From: Haplosporangium gracile
Lineage: Eukaryota > Mortierellomycota > Mortierellomycetes > Mortierellales > Mortierellaceae
Reading direction: 5' to 3'
Length of the DNA stretch: 38,857 nucleotides
Assembly (NCBI GenBank): GCA_015499985.1
Contig: JAAAUF010000254.1
Coordinates: forward strand, 787 to 39,643
Positions 11,551 to 21,084 of this stretch are shown here, piece after piece. Position numbers and translations under genes: made by a program. The notes beneath the pieces are model-generated. The model saw only the letters and a list, made by a program, of their open reading frames with translations. It did not search any database and was not told the DNA's origin. Positions within the stretch are counted from its first letter, which is position 1. Each line of letters begins with the position of its first letter.

Positions 11551-12175
11551 GAGAATGATATTGATGAGATGGCAGACTAGTATTGACATAAAGAGGGCGC
11601 TGAGGGGGAGGAGGGGGCTGGGCAGGAGGGACGGTCTGGTCGATAGAGTCGCTTGTCATGGTCATGGAGGGAGAGGAGTGAGGGCGGGGCGGGTATCGTG
11701 GTCGCTGTGTCAATGTGTCGGGGAGGACATTGAAGGACAAGGAGCTGTTGAGAGGGGGAGTCGCTGTGGAGGTATCATAGGTCGGGAGATAGTCGCGCGC
11801 AAAGTGATCGTCCTGCAACTGAAACCGGAGGCGTTGTTCTTGGCGTTTAAGGTGCCCTGTCGCGTCCGTCCCTTCTTTTTCTTTGTCATAATCTTTGCTC
11901 CTTTGTTGAACCCCTTGCAAGGGAGAGGTCGGACGGGGACGACCCGAAGATAAGGAGCCGCTGTTCTTGTTGTTATTGTTGCTGCTGCTGTTGTTGTTGC
12001 TGTTGTTCTTATTGTTATCCAAGAACAGCTCGCTGGTACTGACATACTCGAGCTCGATCTCTAAAGTCGACGGATGGCGAGTTGTCTTTGTTGTTGCATT
12101 GTTTATGGAGCGGTTTGTTCCCGAGTGGGTTCGGATGGAGGGTTTCCGTTCAAGGTTGGTCGTTGCTGCGAACAT
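7929..12175 (-). CDS. PolyQ / TKL-like protein kinase / ankyrin-repeat protein
   Basis: Three exons, 12175-10598, 10485-9645 and 9529-7929, join in phase to 1339 residues. Residues 1-470 are low-complexity, rich in Gln, Ser and Asn, with a run of 26 Gln. The kinase domain (~485-760) has all catalytic elements: Gly loop KGGFGEIH (491-498), beta-3 Lys510 in VVLK, alpha-C Glu526, HRDLHSGN with Asp605, CDFGLSRS with Asp623, and APERFP. It should therefore be active. HRDLHSGN and overall character point to the tyrosine-kinase-like (TKL) group, which is expanded in Mucoromycota. Ankyrin repeats follow at ~840-930 (GDTALHLACLFLESP, GYTPVMIL) and ~1020-1090 (GRPLIHVVAA, GDTALVAAAAHLRIKNVEWL). The C-terminus is again Gln-rich, ending in a basic segment. 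The substrate is unknown. An acceptor-like AACTACAG just before the ATG hints at an upstream leader exon. Confidence 0.85.
11474..11551 (-). repeat. Poly-Gln tract, 26 codons, mostly CAA
   Basis: Read on the minus strand this encodes 26 consecutive Gln within the kinase-ankyrin protein. The first 18 codons of the run are uninterrupted CAA (11498-11551); the rest mix CAG and CAA. Further Gln/His tracts continue down to about 11360. Confidence 0.9.
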
Positions 12176-12654
12176 GAGGGATGGTTGCTGTAGTTGATGT
12201 GCTTGTGGAGGGAGATTGAATTAGAATAAGAGGGAAAAGGTGCTATGAATGGAGGAGCAACTGGATGCATTCCTTGGGTTTGAATGATGCAGTGATGTCA
12301 AAATAAGGTCGCAGGGGGTGAAAGTGTGGTGTGAAGATATGTGTATGTATATGTGCGTGAAGGTGGGGCGGGTGACTGGGGGAGAACAAGGAGGTAGAAG
12401 GCCTGGACGAGCAAAGAATGATTAGAGGGGAAGAAGAGAAGCACCAAGGAAAGGAGTGGCAAAGGACGACAGGAAGGAAGGATTTTGGCAGGCAGGCGAA
12501 GACAGAAATAAATGGCGAGGGGGGATTGCTCGAGAATATTACGGGGTACTATGGGTAAGGGAAGGAAGAAAGACGAGAGAAAAAGGAAGAAAAAAAAACA
12601 AATGAAAAACGAAGCAACAAAGAGCAGGGAAAGAAAGAAGGAGAGCAGTTGCTC

Positions 12655-12674
12655 GTGTGTGTGTGTGTGTGTGT
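12655..12674. repeat. (GT)10 dinucleotide repeat
   Basis: Ten uninterrupted GT units in the putative promoter or leader region of the kinase-ankyrin gene. Confidence 0.85.
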
Positions 12675-13214
12675 ATGTGCGGCGTCTTTTTATGAGTTTT
12701 TGTGCGAACAAAGGCAGAACAATGACCACAAGCAAACAAACAAATCAATCAAAAGGATAGGAGAAGCAGGGCAGAGGGCAGAGAGTGCTCTGTAATGGAC
12801 CGACGTTATGAACTGGCTCGCCACCCTCGTTTTCTTATTTAAACTTGCACTAAGCAGAGGAAAAAAAAGACGACGATGTGATAATCTTCTTTCACACATC
12901 GGCTGCAGTCGTGGCTCACTTCTTTTTTGCACCCACCTGCAAAAAAATACTCTTGTCCTTCCTTCTTCATCATCTTGTTCTCTTCTAGGGCTATGCTCGA
13001 CGATGCAATCCCAGAATATTACAGAGACTATCGTCAGGGTTTTTTCTAATTACGAATTGGTTTTAGTATTACTGGCATTGTGAATGCAAGCTGCGCCCTG
13101 GATTAGGTTCTAAACCCAATATTGGAAATGGAGGTTCCTCTCACACAAGTGCAAAAGCAAGGCATGGATGACATGAGTGTAAAAGTGTTTTGCACCGCCA
13201 CATCAAATACCCCG

Positions 13215-13227
13215 NNNNNNNNNNNNN
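13215..13227. other. Assembly gap (13 N)
   Basis: Thirteen N between CCCCG and a T run. This is a scaffold join; the true missing length is unknown. No gene model crosses it. Confidence 1.
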
Positions 13228-13479
13228 TTTTTTTAACGCAAGGAATGCGACAACAAAAGAGAAGGGGGCATTGTCGACTTCTGTATTAATAACTAAAAGT
13301 TCTTCCTTTTTATAAACAAAAAAGCAAGTTCTTCCTTTCTTGCTTGTAAAAGATCGGTGAAAAATAAAAACAAAGTATGTGCCTATGGAGGCGAAAAAGA
13401 CAAGAATAGCTTGTTGTAGAGTTCATACTCGCTTTTTTTTATTTTTTTTCTTTATTTTTATAAATTAAACAAGGACTCT

Positions 13480-15196
13480 TTAAATCCCAAGAACAGAGTC
13501 AAGCCAAGCCTCGTCCTTCTTCTCGGCCGGACGCGATGATGGGGGTCCTTTCTTGAGTGGTGGGAGAACCTTACGTGTAGGTAGGCTGTTCATATCATTG
13601 GTCGTCGTCTTAGCACTCTTTGAAAGTGGTGGCAATGAAAACTTTGCTCCAGATGCATTAGCAGGGGTAGGTTTGGCTGTTGTAGATGAGAGCACTGCAG
13701 TAGATGATGCTGTTGGTGTAGGACGAGCACGACCATATGATTTCGTAATGTCAAGGAGTTCATCCAGATCGTCGTCTGTTGAACCTATACGACAACAAAC
13801 AATAAAGTCACAAAGCACCATATCTTCGGTCAACATTCCTGAGAAACCTCTGCACCGCCATTTGTGATGTGCCATATCGAAATGGCTATAGAAACAGAGT
13901 TCCGTGCTATTTGTATTTCGGCAATCTTACCTTGCTTACTGGCATCTGATGATTCCGACACTGCTTTGCTGTCTTGGGCAGACATGGCGGCTGGCGAGAC
14001 AGCGCCAGCACCAGCAGAAGGTTTGATCAAGATATCCGTGGCAACTTGACCTCGCACCAGCTTGGGAACGATTGGTTTTCCTGTCGTCAACGAGACCTTT
14101 CCCACAATATCCCGATCGAGCTACGCAGGCAATTTGCATTACATGTGAGTGCCATCCTCTCCAGTGTTAATGCAGGAGCAATATGTGTCTGATTTACACA
14201 TGCGTATCAAATGTATCCTGACCCCGACTTACTGCTTTCACGTCCGAGTCTCTGAGGCAAAGACGATCCTTGATCGAAAGCGTCATCAATGCAGCCTCGA
14301 TGTCATTTAGGCGGACTTCCAACAGCTTGCGCGCCTGCTGCGAATCTTCCAATGCATCCTGCGTCTCGACTTCCTTTTCAGACTTGAAGCGAAAATACGC
14401 CGCTGGGTCAAATGTTTTCTTCTGGTCTATTAAAAAAGAAAAGTAGCGGTAAAGAAAGCCACAGGTCGAGAAAAAAGAAACGGCAAGGAAAAATAGGATA
14501 CAAATAAATATCATTGGGCTGTGCTGATCGATGATGGCATTCTGCTATTTGCAGATAAAAAGACGAATTGTACCTGAGTCCTTGAGCATTTCACGGAATG
14601 CTATAGTTTGCCTGTCGATGCCTTGTTCCAGTTCCTCTTCTTCATTTACTACATAATAGGAGAGGCAATGAATTGATTAATAGCGCTCAATGTAATTTCA
14701 GTTGCTATTGCATCCAACTAAAATTTTGGGCGATGTTATACCTTCTTCATTGCGTTCGATATACCGATCCGCATTGCTTGTAATCTTGCGCCTAGCGTAA
14801 CTTTTTCTAGGGGCTGAATTGTCGAGGTTTTGACATATGAGTATGTTGCATGTCGTCGGATATCGTGCAAGTCATCTTTCCAAAAAAAAAAAAAAAATTC
14901 CTGTCCAAGACTTGACAAAAGAAACACGAACCATATTCACCATCTTCGTCTGATTTTCCTTCTTCTTCCTCATCAACATTACTCCTGCTGCGATATCCTC
15001 CACGCGAGCCACGATTAGATCCTGTTCCTGCACCTCGTCCAGCTCCCCTTCCTCCACCGACACCTCCACCACCTCGTGAGGCAGGAGTTGAAGTCGATTC
15101 TCCTGCTCCTGCGGATCCTGCAGCGCCACCCCCTCGAGCCTTGACCTTGTTGTGGTATTTCCTTGAAGCAGCCTGTTTATGTGGATCGGGTTTCAT
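13480..15196 (-). CDS. AVEN: AVEN-like protein (cell-death regulator Aven homologue)
   Basis: Six exons, 15196-14932, 14813-14742, 14648-14574, 14426-14233, 14120-13931 and 13784-13480, join in phase to 366 residues; human AVEN has 362. Landmarks appear in the same order as in AVEN: an N-terminal RGG/GAR region (~20-75), then YARRKITSNADRY (94-106; AVEN has YSKRKIVSNWDRY), then DPAAYFRFKSEKE (AVEN: FSQFRFAEEKE), then an amphipathic segment with LTLSIKDRLCL-like spacing, then DDDLDELLDITK (AVEN: EELDLLLNLD), and a terminal AWLDSVLGI (AVEN: EDWLDSMIS). Animal AVEN binds Bcl-xL and Apaf-1, takes part in ATM signalling, and its RGG region binds G-quadruplex mRNA. Which of these holds in fungi is unknown; RNA binding through the RGG region is the safest guess. 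The first donor, G|GTTCGTG, is weak. Confidence 0.75.
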
Positions 15197-16085
15197 TTGT
15201 TCTTGTATGCTGTTGATGAAGAGAGGTGAAATAGGTTACTGATGGCGAACATTTCGTTGCCTAAAAATCGGTTACTTTTAAGTCCTCCAATATTGCACGT
15301 GACTCGTCTAATTTTAAGTGGATTTTTTTTTTTTCGTTTCCTTCAGCTGCACCAAGGGACCATCGCAGACAAGCGGTTGTCATGGGTTATGTATGTGTTT
15401 CTCTCTCAAGTTTTTGAGAATATGATTGATCACTGGTCAACAGAACCTTCTCTCTGTTTTTCCAGTCCGCGACATATGCTTATTGCCTCTAGGAGAAACA
15501 TTTTAAGTCTGGCAATTGGCAGTTGTATAGCAGTTGGTCAAAGAAGCGTGTTCTAAGCTTGTTCTTCTCAGTGAGGCTATCGAACTCTCGTCTGTAAGGG
15601 TGCGTGTGTTTGTGTGAGCATGTATCTGCCGTATCACAAATGTGAGGGAGAGAGTGAGAGCGTGGACGGGCGTGCAAGGAAGAACGAGCTATTTGCATCG
15701 TACCCCAAGGCCCAGTGCAGTCCCTATCATTATTGTTTCCTCTCAGTTTCCCCTTCTCCTACCCATTTTTTTTTCTTTTCTTTCTTTGCCCCCTTCTTCC
15801 TGTCCCTTTACTTTCCTTCTTTACTAACCCACGCATACCCTTTTCTACTGTATTATCCCCACTCGCCTCCAACCCTTCACCCATCGCGCTACGCCTTCAA
15901 CCATTACCCCCAAGGAACTTACATACCCTACTTTACCCTTCACCACCCTTGTTCGCTGCCTTCCCCATCCCATTCTTTCTTTCTTTCTCGTCATCGTGGA
16001 AAGCACAAAACGTAAAAATAAACCATACACCCACACCCACACTAAAACTTCCTCTTGGCCCGCAGCCTCATACATCTGTTCGGCC
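15197..16085. promoter_or_regulatory. Divergent promoter between AVEN and the Rab GAP
   Basis: This 889 bp lies between two diverging start codons. It holds a CACGTG E-box (15296-15301), and 15740-15990 is strongly pyrimidine-rich in the direction of the Rab GAP. A strong acceptor-like sequence (TTTCCTTCAG) ends near 15345 and might close a 5' UTR intron. The 104-codon ORF at 15242-15556 resembles nothing known to me and is probably chance. Confidence 0.5.
15296..15301. promoter_or_regulatory. CACGTG E-box in GTCACGTGC context
   Basis: The minus strand reads GTCACGTGC, which fits the RTCACGTG consensus of yeast Cbf1 and, loosely, the animal CLEAR element. It is ~95 bp from the AVEN start and ~785 bp from the Rab GAP start. 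Binding is inferred from the motif alone. Confidence 0.4.
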
Positions 16086-19000
16086 ATGGCTGCTCATCTC
16101 AAGCCTCCTCAGCACGTCTTCATCCTGCCGACACCATGCGATCAATACAACCCGCTCTTTGACACAGTCCAGTCGACCGAGAACTTTGTTCTCCAGCGCA
16201 CAAAGGCCTCCAAGAGCCAGTTCCTTAACTCGTTCTTGGGCACCATCCAAAACGTGTAAGTTATTATACCTCATAATATCAATGAAAAAAATGTGGAGGC
16301 ACGCCTTTTGGTTCACGCTATCAATGAGAGCAGCAGGGGATCGGAATCAAATGAACGAGAGAGAAAGAATGTAACAAAAACGCCAAAAATAAACACGCCT
16401 GGCTAATATGAACTGTTTGGTTATTCTCCGCGCGCATTGGTCTTCGTCTTCTTCATCGTTATGGATGCTCCTCGTTATCAATAGCTTCGATGGCAAACAG
16501 GCGCCTTTTCGGATTCTGTTTCGACGACAGCTAAATGCCCAGGCATTGATGATCGCCGAGGCAGAAGCACAAAAGAACATTGACCATGCTTGGACATGGA
16601 TACAAGGTATGGAGGACTCAGTGCGAACCACGAACGAAAAGAATAGAACATTGAACGCCCAGATTTGTGAAATATGAGCGACTTTTTTGAGCAAGACATT
16701 TGCCGTCAGAGTCTTTTCAGCCTCCACTCACTCCGCCGGATATTAATCCCATCTTCCATACCATTTTAGAAAATTTTGTTCTTGGACTGCAAGTATTGGA
16801 CGATGCACAGGAGAAGGAAGAATGGGTCTTGACAAAGATCCGATCGTTGGTGACACGAGCAGGTAAGAGGAAGACCAACAAAAGCATTATGTGACCTTTG
16901 GACCGTTGCGTTGGTATAAAAAACAAACAGAACTGACTAAGTATGGTTGTTTTTTATGCAACACCCTTTATTAGACAAGGGCACAGATGATATTACTTCC
17001 GACGAGAAGGTCAGAAGTGCTTCACGCGCCTTCCGCCAGACATTCAACGTCCTGCCATCGGAACGACTTGTCAGTTACTATTCGTGCTCGTTTCACGGAA
17101 AGATGATGAACCAGGGCTGGATGTACATCTCGGAGAACTATCTTTGCTTCTACTCGTTCATGTTGGGCATGGAAACCAAGATCTTTCTCGAACTCAAGGA
17201 TATCGGCGATCTTCAAAAGGAAAAGAGCAAGCGCGGAGTCTTTGCTGATGCTATCCGTGTGGTCATGAAGGACGGACGCGAGGTAAGATGCTTTCAGTGG
17301 TAAAAGGCCAGCTGTAGTGTCCTCCTGCGAAATCAAATCGACACAAAGCTAATATTGCACAGTACTTCTTTTCCAACCTCTTCCATCGAGACGAAACATA
17401 CGATATTCTCGTTCAGTTGACAACATTAACCATGGAACGTTTGCTGAGGAACACGGCATTGGAACACGCACCTGGTCAATCGAATGGAGACGATTCAGAG
17501 AGTGTCAAGGACGTTTTTTCAGTCGATGTCGATAGTCTGGAGGGTAACGAGTCACCTTATTCGCCAGCACCGACAACTCGTCCACTCAGATTGGGACTCG
17601 AGGAGAAGAAGCGGGATAACCAATTCCAACTGCGATTCAACTTGCCAACATCAGAGCATTTGATGGAGGAGTCGAGCGCCACAATGGTTCATGGAGACAA
17701 GACGGACATGTTCCACGGACGAATCTACATGTCCGAGTCCTTCCTCTGCTTCATTTGCACGGAAGCCAACCCATGTGTCCTCGCGCTGCCCCTTTTCACC
17801 ATCCGTCGAGTCGAGAGGATGAATTCACGCTCTGCTATGTACGCCCTCAACATCTTAACCTGGCATCAGATGAGACTCGTCTTCCGTCTCAATGGACCAA
17901 GAACCCAGTGCGAGAAGTTTTGCGGCACTCTCAAGACCAATTTGAAGCTCCAGGTGAGAGCCATGCGCTCTTTGAAACCCTTCCTCGCCACTTGCTTCTC
18001 TGAAGCCTTGTTGGCAGACCGCCCTGATGTCGCCGAGAAGGACTCTGGCTTGGGATGGATCTTTGAGTTTCCTGGTGATCCCAAAAAGTATGAGTGACAA
18101 CCTGTTTTTGATGGCAGATCTGATGTTCCATTTTTAGCTCTCTAATTTCTGACATGCCAATTATTACATCGAACCTTCTTAGGTTAAAGAACAAGAGCAA
18201 GACTAAGCTTTGGCTTCAGTATTTCAAGGACAATGGACGAAACCTGACCATGAACAAGGCGGCTACATTCCCCAAGTTGATTCGTGTCGGTCTCCCTAAT
18301 AAGCTTCGCGGAGAGGTCTGGGAAGCATGCAGTGGATCTCTTTACCTTCGCGCGATGAACCCAGGCGAATATGCCAAGCTGCTTAAGGATAACGAAGGAA
18401 AGATGTCGCTTTCCTTGGAAGAGATTGAAAAAGACTTGAACAGGTACGGATTGTTACGTTATGTTTGTTTTCCAGGCATGAAAGTATATGACAAAGACCT
18501 CAGTCGCTAACATACTCTTTTGCCATCTTTTTAGATCCCTTCCCGAGTATGAGGCTTACCAGGCGAATCAGGGTATTAACCGTCTCAGGAATGTGCTCAG
18601 CGCCTATGCGTGGAAGAACCCCGACCTTGGATACTGTCAGGCGATGAACATTGTCACCAGTGCCATCTTGATGTAAGTTTTTAGGGCGTGAGCAATATGT
18701 CATTGGGCATGGCAAAGTAAGTGGCACCAAACCTCTAACGGATATTTTTTTTTCATTCTCAACACCCAAATAGTTATCAGAGTGAGGAGCAGGCATTCTG
18801 GACATTGAACGTGTTGTGCGATCGACTTTTGCCTGGATACTACAGCACGTCCATGTACGGTGCTCTGTTGGATCAGACGATTCTTGAGCACTTGCTGGAG
18901 AAGACAATGCCTATTTTGAGCAAACACCTCAAGAAGGTTGATGTGCAGCTTTCGGTAGCGTGTCTTCCGTGGTTTCTGAGCTTGTTCATCAACTCTATGC

Positions 19001-20943
19001 CCTTGGTGTACGCCTTCAGGGTCCTGGATTGCTTCTTCTTTGAGGGTCCCAAGGTTCTTTTCCAGATCAGTTTGGGTAAGTGGACGTTTCAGTGCAAGGT
19101 CAACGAGCATATGCTGGAAAAGTACGTTTTCTGATCTGATGATGTATTATTACTCCATATAGCTATTCTGAAGGTCAACGGTGATGAGTTGCTGGCGTCC
19201 AAAGATGACGGCGCTTTCATGGATGTGCTGAAGAAGTACTTTAGTACGCTGGATGAGTCTGCATTCCCCAACAGCACCAACCCCAAGGCAAGAGCACTGA
19301 CGAAATTCAACGAGCTGATGTTGGTGGCGTACAAGGAGTTTGAATCGGTCACAGCAGAGATGGTTGCCGAACTGAGGAGGAATCATCAGCTCAAGGTCGT
19401 CCACAACATTGGAAGTTTCACCAAGCGCAGCCAGCTTCGTAACATTACCTCCGGAAAGTTCTCCAAGGACGAGATGAGCGTCATCTACGATCGCTTCTAC
19501 TCGGCATTGTTCTATGGCCGCTCGCAGTCGGGACGTGGATCAAGCAAGCAAGGGGAAGCGAGAGCTTTGGACGCCAACACGTTCGTGTCGTTCTTGGGAA
19601 GCATTGCTCACTGGGCGCAAGTCGACGACGAGCAGATGGAGGGCGATGAGGTCCAACCTATCAATGGATCGCCACAGCACCGCCGTCGTGGCTCCACCTC
19701 TACCACCTCTACAGCTCGTGAGCGTCGTCGAGTCGTTGGGAAGCATTTTATTTCACGACTCTTTGATCGGTTTGACGATAATGGTTCTGGCATTCTTTCG
19801 CTTCAGGATATCACAAACGGACTTGGGGACATTATCCACGGCGACATGATGTCTCGCATGCAACTCTTCTTTGACATGCACGACCTCGACAAGGACGGAA
19901 CACTAAATCGTGACGAGATTTTGGGTATGTCTGAGAGCCTGCTTTTTATCTACAGATATGATGATGGCGATACCTATCTCCCAGCCATCTCCAACTTCAT
20001 TCGTAACGCTTTCGAGTTTGCCGAGAAGGTCGAGCCTGTGAAAAAGGAGGAGTTTGTGGTGGAGGATGAGGATGAGGATGAGGATGATGAGAATGACGGT
20101 GCCAAGGAGAAAAAGGATACCAAGGAGGGTGAATCAGGAACTGAGGCGTCATCTGTCCCTTCTACACCCAAGACAAACGGCACTACACCTCAACCTCAGG
20201 AAGAGCCCGAAATCCAGATGTCACTCCCCAGCTTCCGTATGGTTGTGTTGGCGGATGAGACACTCGAGCGGTTCTTTGATTCTGGATTCTCTGGCTCGTT
20301 CAAGTTGTTGGAGCCTCTGGATCGTCAGCGGGGTCTTTTCGCGAGGGAGGTGTTCGACTCGTTGTTGTCGGAGGGACGGAAACTGGCAGGAAGCATTGCT
20401 GGCGGTATCCAGGGCCGAGGTCGTCCACACCATGCCCCTACCAGTTCCAGCTCGTCATCTCTTCCTACTGCCGACACGAACAAGTCTACTGGGTCGATTT
20501 CGGAGAAGCAGGATATTGATGCTATTGTGGTGCCTGTGGCTTCTAGCATTCCTGTGGCCACTGCTGGCGCTGCTACTATTACTGTTGCTGCGGACAAGAC
20601 CAAGGATAATGACGACGATTTGGAGGAGATTTCTCGCGAGGATGCAGACGCAGACGATGACGAGGATGACGAAGATGGAGATGGTGACGATCTATTGGAT
20701 GAAGTCGAGAAGGTATGCAACTTAATTAGATTTTTTACTGTGCCTTTTCTGTTTCTGGTTCACGGTCTTAATATTGGTTAGATGAATGATGAGCAAGTGT
20801 ATTTTGCCCGTTTATGCTAACTTATCTTTTTTTTTTTTCATTTCCTCTCATAGTTCTTGACAGAGTTTGATCTGGAGGGTGGCGGCAAGAAGGATCTTGG
20901 ATTGACCTCCGCTGCGGGAGCTGTTGATCATACTAGCCCATAG
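16086..20943 (+). CDS. GYP2: GRAM-TBC-EF-hand Rab GTPase-activating protein (TBC1D8/9, Gyp2/Mdr1 type)
   Basis: Ten exons join in phase to 1272 residues: 16086-16255, 16485-16606, 16710-16862, 16975-17282, 17363-18087, 18183-18443, 18535-18672, 18774-19075, 19163-20712 and 20854-20943. Two GRAM domains lie at ~168-240 ([20 protein letters not shown]) and ~340-410 ([16 protein letters not shown]). The TBC domain (~525-740) has both catalytic fingers: Arg580 in IEKDLNR and Gln615 in GYCQ, so GAP activity is expected. A canonical EF-hand loop, [12 protein letters not shown], is at 967-978, preceded by a looser one (DRFDDNGSG). The last 250 residues are acidic and Ser/Thr-rich. The domain order matches TBC1D8/TBC1D9 and yeast Mdr1/Gyp2, which act on Ypt6/Rab-type GTPases in Golgi-endosome traffic. 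Arg580 is encoded across the exon 6/7 junction. Confidence 0.93.
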
Positions 20944-21084
20944 ACGCTTTCTTCTTTGCCAAACAATACACCGACATGCCGTCACATATATGCGAAAGAA
21001 TAAAACGTATAGTTCTCATGATTTTTGTTTTTATTTTATCGCGTGTACGCGATATGCGAAGAAAAGCAAAAAAAAAAAAGAGGC
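20944..21084. other. Short convergent gap, Rab GAP / membrane protein
   Basis: Only 141 bp separate the two stop codons, so the 3' UTRs of these genes probably overlap as antisense transcripts. It contains a plus-strand AATAAA at 20999-21004. Confidence 0.7.
20999..21004 (+). terminator. Candidate poly(A) signal of the Rab GAP gene
   Basis: AATAAA lies 56 nt after the Rab GAP stop codon, at the expected distance for a cleavage signal. Confidence 0.45.

Larger units (their letters stand above)
12176..13479. other. Intergenic: kinase promoter/leader and AVEN 3' flank, with gap
   Basis: This 1.3 kb holds no gene I can support. From 12360 to 12650 the plus strand is purine-rich, so it is a pyrimidine-rich leader in the direction of the minus-strand kinase gene. 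A (GT)10 run lies at 12655-12674, and a TTATTTAAA element near 12834 could serve as a TATA-like site. The assembly gap is at 13215-13227. The T-rich 13430-13475 is the AVEN 3' flank, with AATAAA on the minus strand at 13451-13456. Confidence 0.55.

Noticed and set aside
11308..11953. Poly-Val, poly-Leu and poly-Asn ORFs in other frames and on the opposite strand of the kinase gene
   Set aside because: They are shadows of the CAA/CAG repeat read in other frames.
13149..13195. Inverted repeat GTGCAAAA / TTTTGCAC near the assembly gap
   Set aside because: Eight-base arms are within chance, and the gap makes the context unreliable. No transposon ends or target duplication are visible.
15242..15556. 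104-codon plus ORF in the AVEN / Rab GAP promoter
   Set aside because: No similarity, and it spans a strong acceptor-like site. Best explained as promoter or 5' UTR sequence.
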